In this document: positions 1-10,724 of the stretch, in pieces
How positions within the stretch are numbered: position 1 is the stretch's first letter
Layout of the letters: each line of letters starts with the position of its first letter
Source: Ciona savignyi
Lineage: Eukaryota; Chordata; Ascidiacea; Phlebobranchia; Cionidae
Assembly (NCBI GenBank): GCA_000149265.1
Contig: CH003037.1
Location: 105,495 to 169,494 of the forward strand
Direction: 5' to 3'
DNA length: 64,000 nucleotides
Position numbers and translations under genes: made by a program
Notes under the pieces: generated by a model
Told to the model about the DNA's origin: nothing
The model's input: only the letters and a program-made list of their open reading frames with translations
Database searches by the model: none

Positions 1-955
1 GTTCTACAGTTTTGTATTGATTCATGATACTTAACAAGCAATTATGTCATTTCGTACTTTTTATAAGAATCCATTTGATACTTTTGAAGTCATTCCATTT
101 ATGTTTAGAGGTTCCAATGTTGAGCGGATAGGATTCAATGTTTAGTAACTCTTCATTGGATCCATCCATTTTGACAAAAGTGACATAAATTGATGTATTT
201 TATAAATGTGTTGAGTGTTGTTGGTGCTAAGAGCACTAATTGTTTACGGATGTTTGTCCGTGGAGTCTCTTTCTTTTTGAAGGTGAAGCGTTCGATTTCG
301 TAATGTCAATTTCAATTCGTTCTATCGATCGTCTTAAGGGTGGGGGGGGTTTGTTGAGTGCGGTAGCGTATTTTCCTTAGTACATGTTCTTGGTTAGCTT
401 TATCAATGATTTTTTCAGGTGATACATTTTTGGATGAGGAGTTCGAGTCGGTTACTATTGGAGATGCCAGGTTGTCATATTGTGAAGTTGTTGGTGGATC
501 GGATTTTCGAGAGTTGAGGTTTGAGTTATTTTCTTCCGGAGTTTCATAGGAACTTAGTCCTTCTGTTGGTGCGCCTGCAGGTTTCGGTGTTTCGTTTTTG
601 TTTGCTTTTGGTGTGCGGGGTGGTTTTTGTTGTTTTGATGGGTGAACGGGTGGTTGTTTTTCTTTCGTTGGGTTCCTTTGTTTTGGGTAGTTGGAGTTTC
701 TGTTTCGGATTCTATGATTGTTGTGTCTTCTTCATCTTTATTTCTTTCATTTTGAAGTATATTGAAAGGGTTATGTGTTTCAGTGGGTGTGTCTGTAATA
801 TATTGTGCTGCTTGTTTGTAGGTCTTTTTGGGTTGGATCCAGTTAAATTGAGATGGGTTGGCTGGTGTTGTTCTAACCATGAGTGGTTGTTAAATAAATT
901 CCTCACTTGCCAGTAGTGATTTAATTGTTATTTTTTTTGTATTGACAATGACGAA
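1..955 (-). pseudogene. LINE (L1/Tx1-like) fragment D: ORF1 tail and first codons of ORF2, cut by window edge
   Basis: Read on the minus strand, 880-554 encodes an Asn/Thr/Gln/Pro/Lys-rich tail of the same style as the C-terminal part of LINE A ORF1 (about 3100-3980). Further down, at about 24-1, an ATG opens MNQYKTVE, which sits where ORF2 of LINE A begins (4023) after a similar spacer, so the endonuclease/RT part should lie left of the window. The zinc-knuckle half of ORF1 is missing and similarity stops near 955, so the copy is 5'-truncated or broken. The 131-aa plus-strand ORF over the same bases is a shadow. The family call rests on composition and layout rather than a conserved domain. 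Confidence 0.5.
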
Positions 956-1399
956 GAGAAAAAAATTTGACTCTTCGGGTAATCAGATATCAACAGGTTA
1001 GCCCAGTTGGGCATTAAAACCACTCAACTTTGGGAAACATTTGCTGGTGTCGTTTGCAGTCAAAAGTTTAGTCAATTCTCATTAATCTCTTCTCTTTTTA
1101 AGTATTTTGCAAAAAAATAGTAATCCTAACCTAATACATTGAATGAAATGAACTTATCTTTTGACCAGAAAATCAGTTCTGGGAAGGTATATGCCTAATC
1201 ATAAACTCTAAACCCTTGAAGAAAAGGCCATTTTAGTACCAATCTTTGCATTGCAATAGCGTCCTTGGAAACCGGGCGGTGTGAATGTGGTGTGCATAGG
1301 TGAGTCGCACAGCCGCACAAGATGACCGCAGCCGCGCCGCTTACTGATTGGGGATTCCCCGCCCGCAGCCGTAAAACTTGTCATGTGTGCATCCGCCTT
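956..1399. other. unassigned spacer between LINE fragments
   Basis: I see no supported gene, repeat or RNA here. The stretch 1265-1375 is more GC-rich than its surroundings but its short ORFs resemble no family I know. Confidence 0.4.
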
Positions 1400-1804
1400 T
1401 ACAATATAACGGCAATCATCAACGCAACAAATAGATTTTCCAAACAAACGTATATAATCGCGGTAGATTTCGAGAAGGCTTTTGATCGTGTAAACCACTT
1501 ATTCATATTTAAAATCCTCGACAAATTAAATTTCCCTAAAATATTAATACGATGGATAAAAATACTTTATAACCAAATTACTAGCCTAATAGAAGTCAAC
1601 GGCGCCCTCCCGCGACAAGTGGAACTAAAACGGGGCATCCGGCAGGGATGCCCATGCAGTATGTTACTCTTCCTACTAGGAGTCGAAACGCTAACAAGAA
1701 AAATCCTCAACAACCCGCAAATTAAAGGTATAAAAATTGGCAATATAGAAACGAAATTAGAACAAACAGTACGCTGATGATCTGACGTTATTCCTCGCAA
1801 ACTC
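1400..1804 (+). pseudogene. LINE E ORF2 part 1: reverse transcriptase palm
   Basis: Starting at ITAIINATNRFS, the frame encodes RT motif A (AVDFEKAFDRV), the RGIRQGCPCSM block and LTRKILNN. Just before the catalytic YADD, four extra bases (acag, about 1767-1770) break the frame; the bases that follow still read YADDLTLFLAN in another frame. Everything upstream (endonuclease, RT N-terminus, ORF1) is missing, as expected of a 5'-truncated LINE copy. The ATG at 1322 is not a real start. Confidence 0.85.
1795..1804 (+). repeat. target-site duplication of LINE A, left copy
   Basis: The bases tcgcaaactc occur here and again at 8041-8050, directly after the poly(A) of LINE A. Joining the two sides restores the LINE E reading across the site. 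Confidence 0.9.
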
Positions 1805-2417
1805 TATTTGAATAAGGCAAGTTGCGATTTTTCCTGCAATATCAAATAGAAGTGTTTGACCTTGGATACTTTGGATATATATTATTGGATTTATCTAAAG
1901 CAAGCAAGATCCCGAAAACACCAGGTGATTCTAATTTAGCCTTGCTTGAGTCAACACCGTGTGATTATTCGCTCGTTTAAATATTCACCACTAGATTTAC
2001 TTGCACTTTGTTTTTTGACGATTACGATTAACTTTCACTAATTAGCGTCGGTAAAAATTTTTTGTCTTTTTTTCTCAGTGTTGCCCCCATTTTTTTTGAG
2101 TAATTAGCGTGTTTTTTTAGGCAACACTGTTAATTACCCGCGCTTTGTAATAATTGTTTTTTGTGTGTTTTGTTTGATTTTCACTGTATTTTTGCCTATT
2201 TTCTGCTGACTTGGCGGATTTTTGGTGCGGCGAAGCCCTACCCAAATTTTCCACATTATAGCGCCCTCTGGTGACCGTCTAGCTCACCCAAAATTTAAAC
2301 GCCTTCTGTTTGTGGTCTATTTCATTGTTCAATACATCGTTAACTGTCGAGTTGTGGACCTCCTGTAAATAACAAAATAATAATAATTAAAACACATCTA
2401 TACACAAAAATTCAAAA
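1805..2417 (+). promoter_or_regulatory. LINE A 5' UTR with putative promoter and 5' complementary arm
   Basis: This non-coding leader should hold the internal promoter of the LINE. The stretch ending in aacaccaggt near 1926 aligns with the leader of LINE B ending near 52548, so the two leaders are homologous. Immediately after it, 1927-1955 is complementary to 7737-7780 in the 3' UTR (see findings). An 11-base direct match, ttattcgctcg, also occurs at 1965-1975 and 7673-7683. Promoter activity is inferred from position only. Confidence 0.55.
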
Positions 2418-3981
2418 ATGGAGAAGATGATCGAAATCGACCAACCCAGCAAAAGATCCATAACGATTCAACTTACCGGAGGTGTGGAACACATTTCTGT
2501 TTCCACTTTCATGGAATTATTCCAACCAGGCGCCCCTCTCGAAAAAATTAAGCACATGGTCGAAGGAGTGATCACAGAGTCTTTCAAAGATGTCGCCTTC
2601 CTGTTGACCCTCAAAACTGAATTCGGCGAACCTGAAAATATAATGAATTTAATTGGAGAATTCGAAAATAATATAATCAACTATACCTCGGATTCTGGAT
2701 CAACTGTAAGAATTCGAGCAAAATTACCAACACCACCCATGGAAGTAGTATCGATCAACCCAGTACCGTGCTACATAGACCAGGACAAATTAATTAATAT
2801 ATTGGAAAGAAACAGATGGGGAAAAATTGCAAAAACAGAATTTGGATTTCACAGAAACTTTCGAAATATAAAAAATGGATGGCTGAACATATATTTCACG
2901 AAATTAAATACGAACAATGTCCCTAAAGTCCTAAAACTTGGAGGAAAGTGGCTAACAGTCACTCGGCCGGGAGAAACGAACTTGCCCCTATGCCGCTTTT
3001 GCAAGGAGCGGGGACATCTTCAAAACAAATGCCCCAAAAAAGGATTCTGTGGGTTCTGCCAAACTTACGGGCACATAACTCGTTTTTGCAGAACCAAAAC
3101 AAACAACCAAAACATTCGACCAACCCCAACCATCACCAGCAACCAACCAACACCGAACAGCAACCATCCACCAACAACAACAAACAGAAACGACCCTACA
3201 CCATATGCAACCAAAACATACTCAGAAGCCATCACTGGTGAAATAAATATGGGCCCAGTAAATGCCGGAGAAATCTTAACTGCCAACCAATTTGCAGTTC
3301 TAGCCAACATAGACCCCGATCAAAACTTTGGTAATACAATCATCCAAAGCCACAACTCACAAGAATTTCCAAATTTGGCACCAATCAAACTCAACCACAC
3401 CCACTACACCAAAACCAAAAAGAAACCCAAAGACCCGGCGAAACATTATTATACAAAAAACAAACTCCACTCCAAACTCCCAAGAATTCAATATACTTAC
3501 CACAACGGAAACTGTAAATGATCAAAACAAAAATACAGATACCCCCCAGAACTTAAAGCAGCCGAAAACGAAATCCACACCAATCCCCCACAACTCAAAC
3601 TTCTCTACCCCTATTGAAACGAACAAAACAAAAATCGACCAAAACAAAAATTCGGAAACAGAAATCATTTCTCACCAAACCCCAACTAGCAAAAAAGAAA
3701 ATATTGAAAATTCAACTATCTCACCTGCAGAATCGTGCTCGTCTTCCACCTCAACATCGGATACCGACAGCCTTCAGGAGAGCTTGTTGGTAATAGAAGA
3801 AGCACATGACAATCTTTTCGGGAAAGAAATGACCCAATATCTTACGACTGAGGAAACACCTCCGCGTAATGCTGAATCGTCTGACTCTAGCAACCCTCCA
3901 GAAGTCCAAAGGACAGTAGCCTCTCTGAAAAAAGTATTCATAAAACAATCACCGGCAAAAAAGAGAAAAACTTACCAATGA
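2418..3981 (+). pseudogene. LINE A ORF1: zinc-knuckle nucleic-acid-binding protein, frameshifted
   Basis: The product would bind the LINE RNA in the retrotransposition particle. The first frame (2418-3521, 367 aa) opens with a domain closely matching ORF1 of LINE B (QLTGGVEHISVSTFMELF), then two CX2CX4HX4C knuckles (CRFCKERGHLQNKC and CGFCQTYGHITRFC, about residues 192-225), then an Asn/Thr/Pro/Gln-rich low-complexity tail. The true C-terminus continues in another frame to 3981 and ends in a Lys-rich segment (QSPAKKRKTYQ) matching the end of the LINE B protein, so one frameshift lies between 3328 and 3521. ATG 2418 is chosen because it aligns with the LINE B start. Confidence 0.85.
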
Positions 3982-4022
3982 ACTTATACACAAATCATTA
4001 ACAAACTATATTCAATGCAAAC

Positions 4023-7000
4023 ATGGAATGTCAATTTTCTTTACCAAATAAAATGGAGTGCATAGTAGAACAAACTACATCTATTATAATTGGAACAATC
4101 AACATAAATGGAATTAGAAACAAAGCCCAAAATATTACCAATTACATGCACCTAAACAAAATTGACATTCTATGTATACAGGAGGTTCATGCTACGACGC
4201 CCAATTATACCGAGAAAATTGAAAGTATGACAGGTTCAAAATTCTTTACCAACACAATCACGGATATTGCCCATAATTACAAAACATTCAGAAGAGGAAC
4301 CGGCATACTTATTAAGAATCATATTTTATCTAAATACAATATAATACATAACATAATAATAACCAACCATATACATAGTGTTACTCTATATGAAAAAAAT
4401 AATATAATTAACGTATATAACATATACTTAACGTCTGGTGCGAGGTGGCCCAATCTCATAGAACGAAAAAATCAAATTGATTATTTACATAATGCATTGG
4501 AAAATAAGATAAATGAGCAAAATTATCTACTCGGCGATTTCAACTTTATATTATCACCGACCGATAAACAAGGGAAATTTGACCCGAAAAAAAATCTCGA
4601 TAGAAAGAAATGGGAAATATTACAAAATGAATTTTATCTAACGGACGTTCACCTAAAAATTAAAAAGAATAAAATCATATTTACCCGCATAACTCGAAGC
4701 AAATCCTCCCGCATCGATCGCATCTACGCCAACGAATTAGCGCTTAAGAACGTTGTCGGCATCGAATATATCGGTAACTTTTTTTCCGATCACAACAATT
4801 GTCCTGCAATAAAAATAAATTTAATATCGAATAAACGGTGGGGTCCATCCTTTTATAAAATGAATAAATGTATAATAATTAATAACGATATAATGGATAT
4901 AATCAATATAAGATGGAACAATTGGCGAAAACAAAAACGTAAATTCGGGAAGATAGAAGAATGGTGGGAAAAGGGAAAAATTATGGTAAAAGAAGAGATC
5001 CAAGAGTGCTCTCAAAGAATTCGTAGGTATGAAAAGCAAAGATATTTTTCATCCCTTATCAAAATAAAACAGATGGAAAATAATAAGAATATCCTTTCTG
5101 ATAATATCAACCTAATTCAGATAAAAAATAACATAAATAATTTTAAAAAAAAGTTGAATCGTGGGGCCCTTATTCGATCTAAAATTAAAGAGATAGAAAG
5201 ACAGGAAAACCCAACCAGAGATTTTTTTCAGTACGAAAATAATAAACAAAAACGTGAAGCAATTTATAAGATAAAAATAAATGACCGGTATATAACGCAA
5301 ACCCCCCAGGAAACAATAATGGCAACCTATAACTTTTATCACGAGTTGTGGGGCCAAATACCGGTAACAACGAACCAAAATGAATATTTAAAAGGGATAA
5401 AAGCGATAGATTTAGATAAAGAAGAATATAAAATACTTAATCAACCCATTAACGCTTCTGAAATAAAAATAGCCATTAATAACCTCAATAAAAACAGTTC
5501 TCCAGGATGCGATGGAATAATTCCCGATTTTTATCTGCAAATGGGAGAACCAATAATAAACGACCTGTGTGAAATTTTTAACAATTTAACTTTTTCCAAT
5601 AAAATGCCGATATCTATGAGAACCGGAATAATTAAACTAATATATAAAAGGGAGATAAATTGGACTTACGTAACTGGGAGACCAATTTCCCTTTTAAACA
5701 CTGACTATAAAATTTTAAGCAAAATAATAAATAATAGATTAAGTATAATAATAGATAAAATAATAAGCAGTAACCAAAAATGCGGAATAAAAAATAGGAC
5801 AATTGACCAGGGCATCTATAACATTCAAAGTGCAATTGAATCAGCAAAATATTTTAATAAAAATCTCACCGTAATGTCCATTGACTACGAAAAGGCATTT
5901 GATAGAATAGACCATGATTTCATTTTTCAAATATTAAGCAAACTTAACATCCCCAAATATCTAATAAATCTAATAAAAATTCTATATAAAGATATACAAA
6001 GTAAAATGGAAATAAATGGAGCATTTACCAAGCCAATATTAATTAAACGGGGCATAAGGCAAGGATGTCCCACCAGCATGACCTTGTTTTTAATAGGTGT
6101 AGAAATATTAACACGTAAAATTAATTTAAACAATAATATAATAGGATATAAACTAGGGCACATAGAATATAAATTAGAACAATATGCAGATGATGTCACA
6201 ATATTAATTGGTAATAACTCCTCACTACCCCATATCCAAAAAGAATTAATCAATTATCAGAAAGTATCCGGTCAAATAATTAACCAAAATAAAACTCAAT
6301 TCATGTCCAATGATCCTTGCATAAATCAGAGTATCAATGCTATAAATATGGGTCAAAATAATGTTAATGTAATAAAAATTTTGGGAATTTATTTTAGCTT
6401 TAAATATAACTGTAATAAAAAAATTGGGAAAAGGCAGAACTAGGAATCCAAAGAGCTCTTATTATTCATAGTCAAAGAAAACTCACCTTAACTGGAAAAT
6501 GCTCCTTGATCCATGCAATAATAATTCCCCAACTCATCCATCCTGGAAAACACATAATTATATCTAAGCAAAGTATTAAAAAAATAAATGGACTCATTTT
6601 TAAATTCCTATGGTCCAGTAAAATAGAAAAAATTAAGCGTACAAAATTAATAGCACCCATAGATTCTGGCGGCAGAAACATCCCTGAAATTGAAAGTAAG
6701 GTAATAGCGGCAAAAATGTGTCGATTGTATGAACTGTCGAAATTAGAAAAAATTGAAACATTATGGCATGAATGGATACGGTTCCAATTGGGGTCCACTA
6801 TTAAATTATTAAATTCTAAATTGTATACAAACTCCCTACCGAACGCATCCGAGCCCAACGCCTTACACAGATTAATACGCCATAATTATTATAAATTAAA
6901 GCGAAATGATTTTGAATTTACTACTAACAAACTATACCCGATTTATCAAATATTAATAAAAGAAAAAATAACGGCAAACTTAATAGAGGTCAATGATTGC

Positions 7001-7586
7001 GTAATTCCATGGAATAAAATAAATTTAAATGACAATAATGTTAAACAATACTTTAATAACATAAGAAAGAGATAATAACTATAAAATTGCGAATAATGCT
7101 TTTTTCTTTGGGGAATTTTTCAAAACTCGATCATGTAGTAATATATATAAAGGCAAAGTGATTAAAAGAAATTGTAAATTTTGTCGTGGCCCAACGGATA
7201 GTATTAAACATATTTTTACCGAATGCCCTATCATTATACCTATACTAAATTATTTAATATACCAATATAGTAACAAAATATTCTATCATAAGACTAAGCT
7301 AACTAAATCACTTATACTATATAACTGCTCTGATAGACTACAACATAACGAAATAGGAGCTATTAAATTATTAACTATCGCTAAACTAGAAATAATTAAC
7401 TATAAAATACACTTAGATTTAAGAAATACTTATTTATGGAACAACATAGAATTTACCCGGAAAACCCTCTGGATTGTCAAAAACAAATTCAAAATTTTCA
7501 TCCGGAAATTGTGCTTGCAACAAGGTTGCGAACGTGTTATCACACAACTTCAAATTTTACCTGAAATTGATATAAATAAAATTTGA
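4023..7586 (+). pseudogene. LINE A ORF2: endonuclease and reverse transcriptase with two single-base frameshifts
   Basis: It encodes the enzyme that nicks the target and copies the RNA. Domains in order: APE-type endonuclease (GTININGIRNKA at the start, DILCIQEVH, LLGDFNFI, RIDRIYAN, FSDHNNCP), a basic linker, RT (SSPGCDGIIPDFY, PISLLNTDYKIL, MSIDYEKAFDRIDH, IRQGCPTSM, YADDVTIL), and a C-terminal CCHC (CKFCRGPTDSIKHIFTEC, about 7173-7226). The frame runs 4023-6443, shifts in an A-run near 6416-6422, continues to about 7065, then shifts back and stops at 7586. There is no other in-frame stop in about 1180 codons. ORF1 ends 41 bases upstream. L1/Tx1 clade by layout. Confidence 0.9.
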
Positions 7587-8040
7587 AGCTTGGTATATTT
7601 TGGTTATTAATTTTTGCAATATTAAAATGTAATTAATAAACATTAACATGTAATAAAGAATTTCTTACCTTTTTATTCGCTCGAGGTACTGCAAAACGTT
7701 TTGTTGACATTCACAGATGCAACCACTTTATCTTGCGTTGACTCAAGCAAGGCTTTTTTTGAATCACTTAGATTAGAATCAATAAAATATAACTAATACT
7801 ATCAATCAAAATATTTCATAAATTACCTTTACTGCCGATCTTCTTTATAATTCCACAGACAACAATCAATAATTCTTGAATTCAGCAACATCTCGTCTTC
7901 AAAATAACATCGCCCCACCAACTTCATCATTGCTTCTGTAATATATTAATGTGTACAATCAAATGTATTATTTTGCGTATTATTATGTAAATTATCGTGT
8001 AATTAGTCGCCCAATAAAAAAAAAAAAAAAAAAAAAAAAA
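7587..8040 (+). other. LINE A 3' UTR and poly(A)
   Basis: This carries the 3' complementary arm (7737-7753 and 7772-7780), several aataaa-like signals (for example near 7652 and 7782) and a terminal run of 25 A. The segment gtcgcccaat just before the tail also occurs near the end of LINE B (58214-58223), so the 3' ends are related. Confidence 0.75.
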
Positions 8041-8050
8041 TCGCAAACTC
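8041..8050 (+). repeat. target-site duplication of LINE A, right copy
   Basis: Perfect copy of 1795-1804, directly abutting the poly(A). Confidence 0.9.
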
Positions 8051-8981
8051 GCTAAAACATACGCTGGACGAATTAAAACGGTTACGAACGTGCATCCGGC
8101 CAAAAAATAAATAACGAAAAAACTCAAATAATATCCAACGATCGACTACTAATAGAATACGCAAAAGCGAACATTTCAGAAGACGCTATCAATACGAAAA
8201 TTAAAATACTTGGATTATTCTTTAGCATTAACCAAAAATGTATCGACGAAAATTTAATAAAAGCGCGGAACGCAATAAAAAATCTATTTTATAAGCATCG
8301 GGACCGTAAATTAACTATAAAAGGCCGTAATTTAATAATATATGCTCTTTTCGTACCCCAAATATTGACGGTAGCTAAACATATAATACTCCCAAAACAT
8401 ATAATAAAATAAATAAATACCTATATCTTCAAATTTCTATGGTTCCCAAGTAATATCGAGAAAATTGCGCGGAAAAAACTATTAGCACCAACTAGCGAAG
8501 GCGGACTGTACGCACCCGACATAAAAATCAAAATGCAAGCAGCACGTGCGTCGCGATTGTATGCCCTCATAGGAAATAATATAATCGACACCCCCTGGAA
8601 AGAATGGCTTCGCTATAACCTCGGCTCAACTATAAAACTAATAAACGAAAACTTATATACGAATCTAAAACCAAGCGCTAGCGAACCGGACGATGTACAT
8701 GCGAAACTTAAACACGAATAATTAGAAATCTTAAACAAAATAATTTTGAATGGCAATCAAACAAACTAAGACCTATATACGACGCCCTAATAAAAGGACG
8801 TACGGTAACAAGAGAAATAATAAGCAATAATAAAATAATCCCGTGGAAGCAAATCACGCTAACAGCGAAAGCGATAAAACCGTACTTTAACAATATAGAA
8901 CGCGAAATCTCGTACAAAATCGCACACAAAGCGTATTTCTTGGGCGACTGGATCTACAGTCACACCAACCGACGGCATACC

Positions 8982-9147
8982 AACTATGTAGGGACAACAT
9001 CGATCATATCTTAACTGAATGTAAACCTATTAATAATATATTTAACGAAGCGGAAACTATCCATAATAATATATGTAATAATAATGTAAAATTCAATAAA
9101 CAACTTATTCTTTATAATACGACGGATAGCGATGAACAATGCATCAT
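8982..9147 (+). repeat. 166-bp duplication inside LINE E, first copy
   Basis: Identical by eye to 9177-9342, with a 29-base spacer at 9148-9176. The second copy is the one in the expected protein context. Confidence 0.9.
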
Positions 9148-9176
9148 CTTATATAAAAGTAACTGCAAATTTTGTA

Positions 9177-9342
9177 AACTATGTAGGGACAACATCGATC
9201 ATATCTTAACTGAATGTAAACCTATTAATAATATATTTAACGAAGCGGAAACTATCCATAATAATATATGTAATAATAATGTAAAATTCAATAAACAACT
9301 TATTCTTTATAATACGACGGATAGCGATGAACAATGCATCAT
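9177..9342 (+). repeat. 166-bp duplication inside LINE E, second copy
   Basis: Copy in the collinear ORF2 position. It is preceded by the codons of the CCHC region that the first copy lacks. Confidence 0.9.
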
Positions 9343-9666
9343 AGCATTGAAAATGACGAATATAATCAAAAGAGAAATATTGAAAACTAAAACCCAATTG
9401 GATATCCAAAATACGTATATCTTGGACAATACAGAATTCAAGCGAAAAACGCTATGGATTCTAAATACGAAAATAAAACGATTTTTGAGTAGACAAATTA
9501 TTATTTTTGGAAAAAGAAAAGCGTATAGTAAATTTAACATTATAAACAACTACAAAAAAACTACGAATAACCACCCCTCAACCCCTCCCCTTTATATTTC
9601 ATATTAATTTGTATTAAAGGCAATACTCTAGGTATCTTATCCTGGTATCCAACAATCTATTTGAAT

Positions 9667-9949
9667 GGTTCCATGACAACTGAACCCCTTACAACTGAAC
9701 CCTTTACAACTGAACCCTTTACAACTGAACCCCTACAATTAAGCCCCTTACAACTGAACTCCTTTTAACTGAACCCCTTTAAACTGAAACCCTTTCCAAC
9801 TGAACCCATTTCAATTGAACCTCTTTACAACTGAACCCCCTTTTCAGTTAAAAGGGTTCTGTTTAAAGGGGTTCAGTTGTAAAGGGGTTCAGTTTTAGGG
9901 GCTCAGTTGTAAGGGGTTCAGTTGTAAGGGGTTCAGTTGACTGGTCACC
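9667..9949 (+). mobile_element. hairpin (foldback) element, copy 1, 283 bp
   Basis: The left arm is a run of diverged short repeats around aactgaacccctt; the right arm is their reverse complement (ggggttcagttgtaa), so the whole element can fold on itself around a centre near 9838-9858. The ends are ggttccatgacaactgaacc and, read inward from the right, ggtgaccagtcaactgaacc. The 8 bases atttgaat flank it on both sides (9659-9666 and 9950-9957). The 8-bp duplication is hAT-like, but no transposase is encoded. A second copy lies in opposite orientation at 35533-35816. Confidence 0.85.
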
Positions 9950-10012
9950 ATTTGAATAAGGTTGATGCTGCTAGAATAAGGATTTTTATAACTTGGCTTA
10001 ACTTGAATATTA

Positions 10013-10722
10013 TTGTGTACGGTACCTGAATCGGAAAAAGAAATGAAAGCAACTATGTTGGGAAAACTAGCTGTAATGGAAGAGGCAATGAAAAACATAC
10101 AAGGCAAGCAAGAGATAATAGAAGCTAAGATTGATAATAAAAGCCCAGAGAATAAAAGCCCAGGCCCCCTGTGTCTTCTATTTCAGATTCTACGGTGACC
10201 GCGAGGGAGGTTGCTGAGATAAGATGTTCCTTGAACGGTCTTGAGGCGTCCATGAAAGAGCTAAGGGCCATGCTTCAAAGAACCGATGAGCGGATAGATG
10301 ACTTGGAGCAGTACGGAAGAAGAAACTGCCTAGTACTACATGGGTGCCAGGACATCCCAAAAGATCATAGATTTCTAGGTTATGTATTAGCGATTTTTAA
10401 TAAGCTTCACCTGCCTTTTCCTATATCACCAGCTCAGATTGACATTGCACACGTGCTGTCCAACGAAGAATGGAAGAACCCCGATCATCGTGAAGTTCGT
10501 CCACAGAATCGTTCGAAATCAAATCTTCGCTGCCAAACGACATCTTAAAGGAACGAAGATGGCTATCACGGAGTCACTGATCTTGGAGAAAGCCAAAGAG
10601 GCCTTTGGCTTTCGAATGGTGTGGACGAACAACGGAGTCATAAACGCAATGGTTAACGACAAAAGGCAAGTTATTAACAGACTAACTGACATTGCTGTTC
10701 TTGCTCGCAATTCCTCTTCCAC
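10013..10722 (+). pseudogene. LINE ORF1-like fragment F (coiled coil, RRM, C-terminal domain)
   Basis: The order of blocks matches L1-type ORF1 proteins (Transposase_22 family): a heptad-rich helix (10013-10140 and 10200-10310), EQYGRRNCLVLHG leading into an RRM-like fold, then RNQIFAAKRHLKGTKM and ESLILEKAKEAFGFRMVWT, the family's C-terminal domain. The frame breaks near 10485 between the RRM and the C-terminal domain, and an earlier break lies near 10165. It is unlike the zinc-knuckle ORF1s of LINEs A and B, so it comes from a different LINE family. No ORF2 follows; a SINE begins right after it. Confidence 0.75.
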
Positions 10723-10724
10723 CT

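Larger units (their letters stand above)
1805..8040 (+). mobile_element. LINE A: full-length L1/Tx1-type retrotransposon nested in LINE E
   Basis: A 6236-bp element with a 5' UTR of about 610 bp, ORF1 (zinc knuckles), ORF2 (AP endonuclease, RT, C-terminal CCHC), a 3' UTR of about 430 bp and a pure 25-base poly(A) (8016-8040). It is bracketed by a perfect 10-bp target duplication, the signature of target-primed reverse transcription. Long uninterrupted frames with only a few single-base shifts suggest a fairly recent insertion; some of the shifts fall in A-runs and might be sequencing errors. The plus strand is strongly A-rich. Confidence 0.92.
8051..9605 (+). pseudogene. LINE E ORF2 part 2: RT thumb and C-terminal domain
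   Basis: Continuation of the RT interrupted at 1804. Recognisable blocks by comparison with LINE B are the segment after YADD (NSLKHTLDELKR), KHRDRKLTIKGR, FKFLWFPSNIEKIAR, the 8533-8721 frame (AARASRLYALIG, WLRYNLGSTIKL), and the C-terminal CCHC region around 9160-9215 (CKFCKLCRDNIDHILTEC). The last open segment is 9347-9607. There are several frameshifts and stops, for example near 8105 and 8412. A 166-bp tandem duplication sits inside it. Confidence 0.8.
1400..9620 (+). mobile_element. LINE E, 5'-truncated L1/Tx1-type retrotransposon split by nested LINE A
   Basis: Two halves of one element lie at 1400-1804 and 8041-9620. The first half encodes the RT palm (AVDFEKAFDRVNH, IRQGCPCSM); the second resumes at the next residue after the YADD block and runs to the end of ORF2. 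They are separated by LINE A, which is bracketed by the same 10 bases (1795-1804 and 8041-8050). The protein is roughly two-thirds identical by eye to the matching part of LINE B, so E is a related but distinct subfamily. Its 3' UTR at about 9618-9640 (ggcaatactctaggta) resembles the 3' complementary arm of LINE B. It is certainly inactive: truncated, frameshifted, internally duplicated and interrupted. Confidence 0.85.

Noticed and set aside
521..916. 131-aa plus-strand ORF rich in Phe, Val and Leu, looking like a membrane protein
   Set aside because: It is the antisense of a LINE ORF1 tail; Asn/Thr/Gln-rich codons read backwards give Val/Leu/Phe. Several similar 'hydrophobic' minus-strand ORFs over LINEs A and B were rejected for the same reason.
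1208..1498. 96-aa minus-strand ORF
   Set aside because: It runs antisense into the RT of LINE E and its remainder has no motif.
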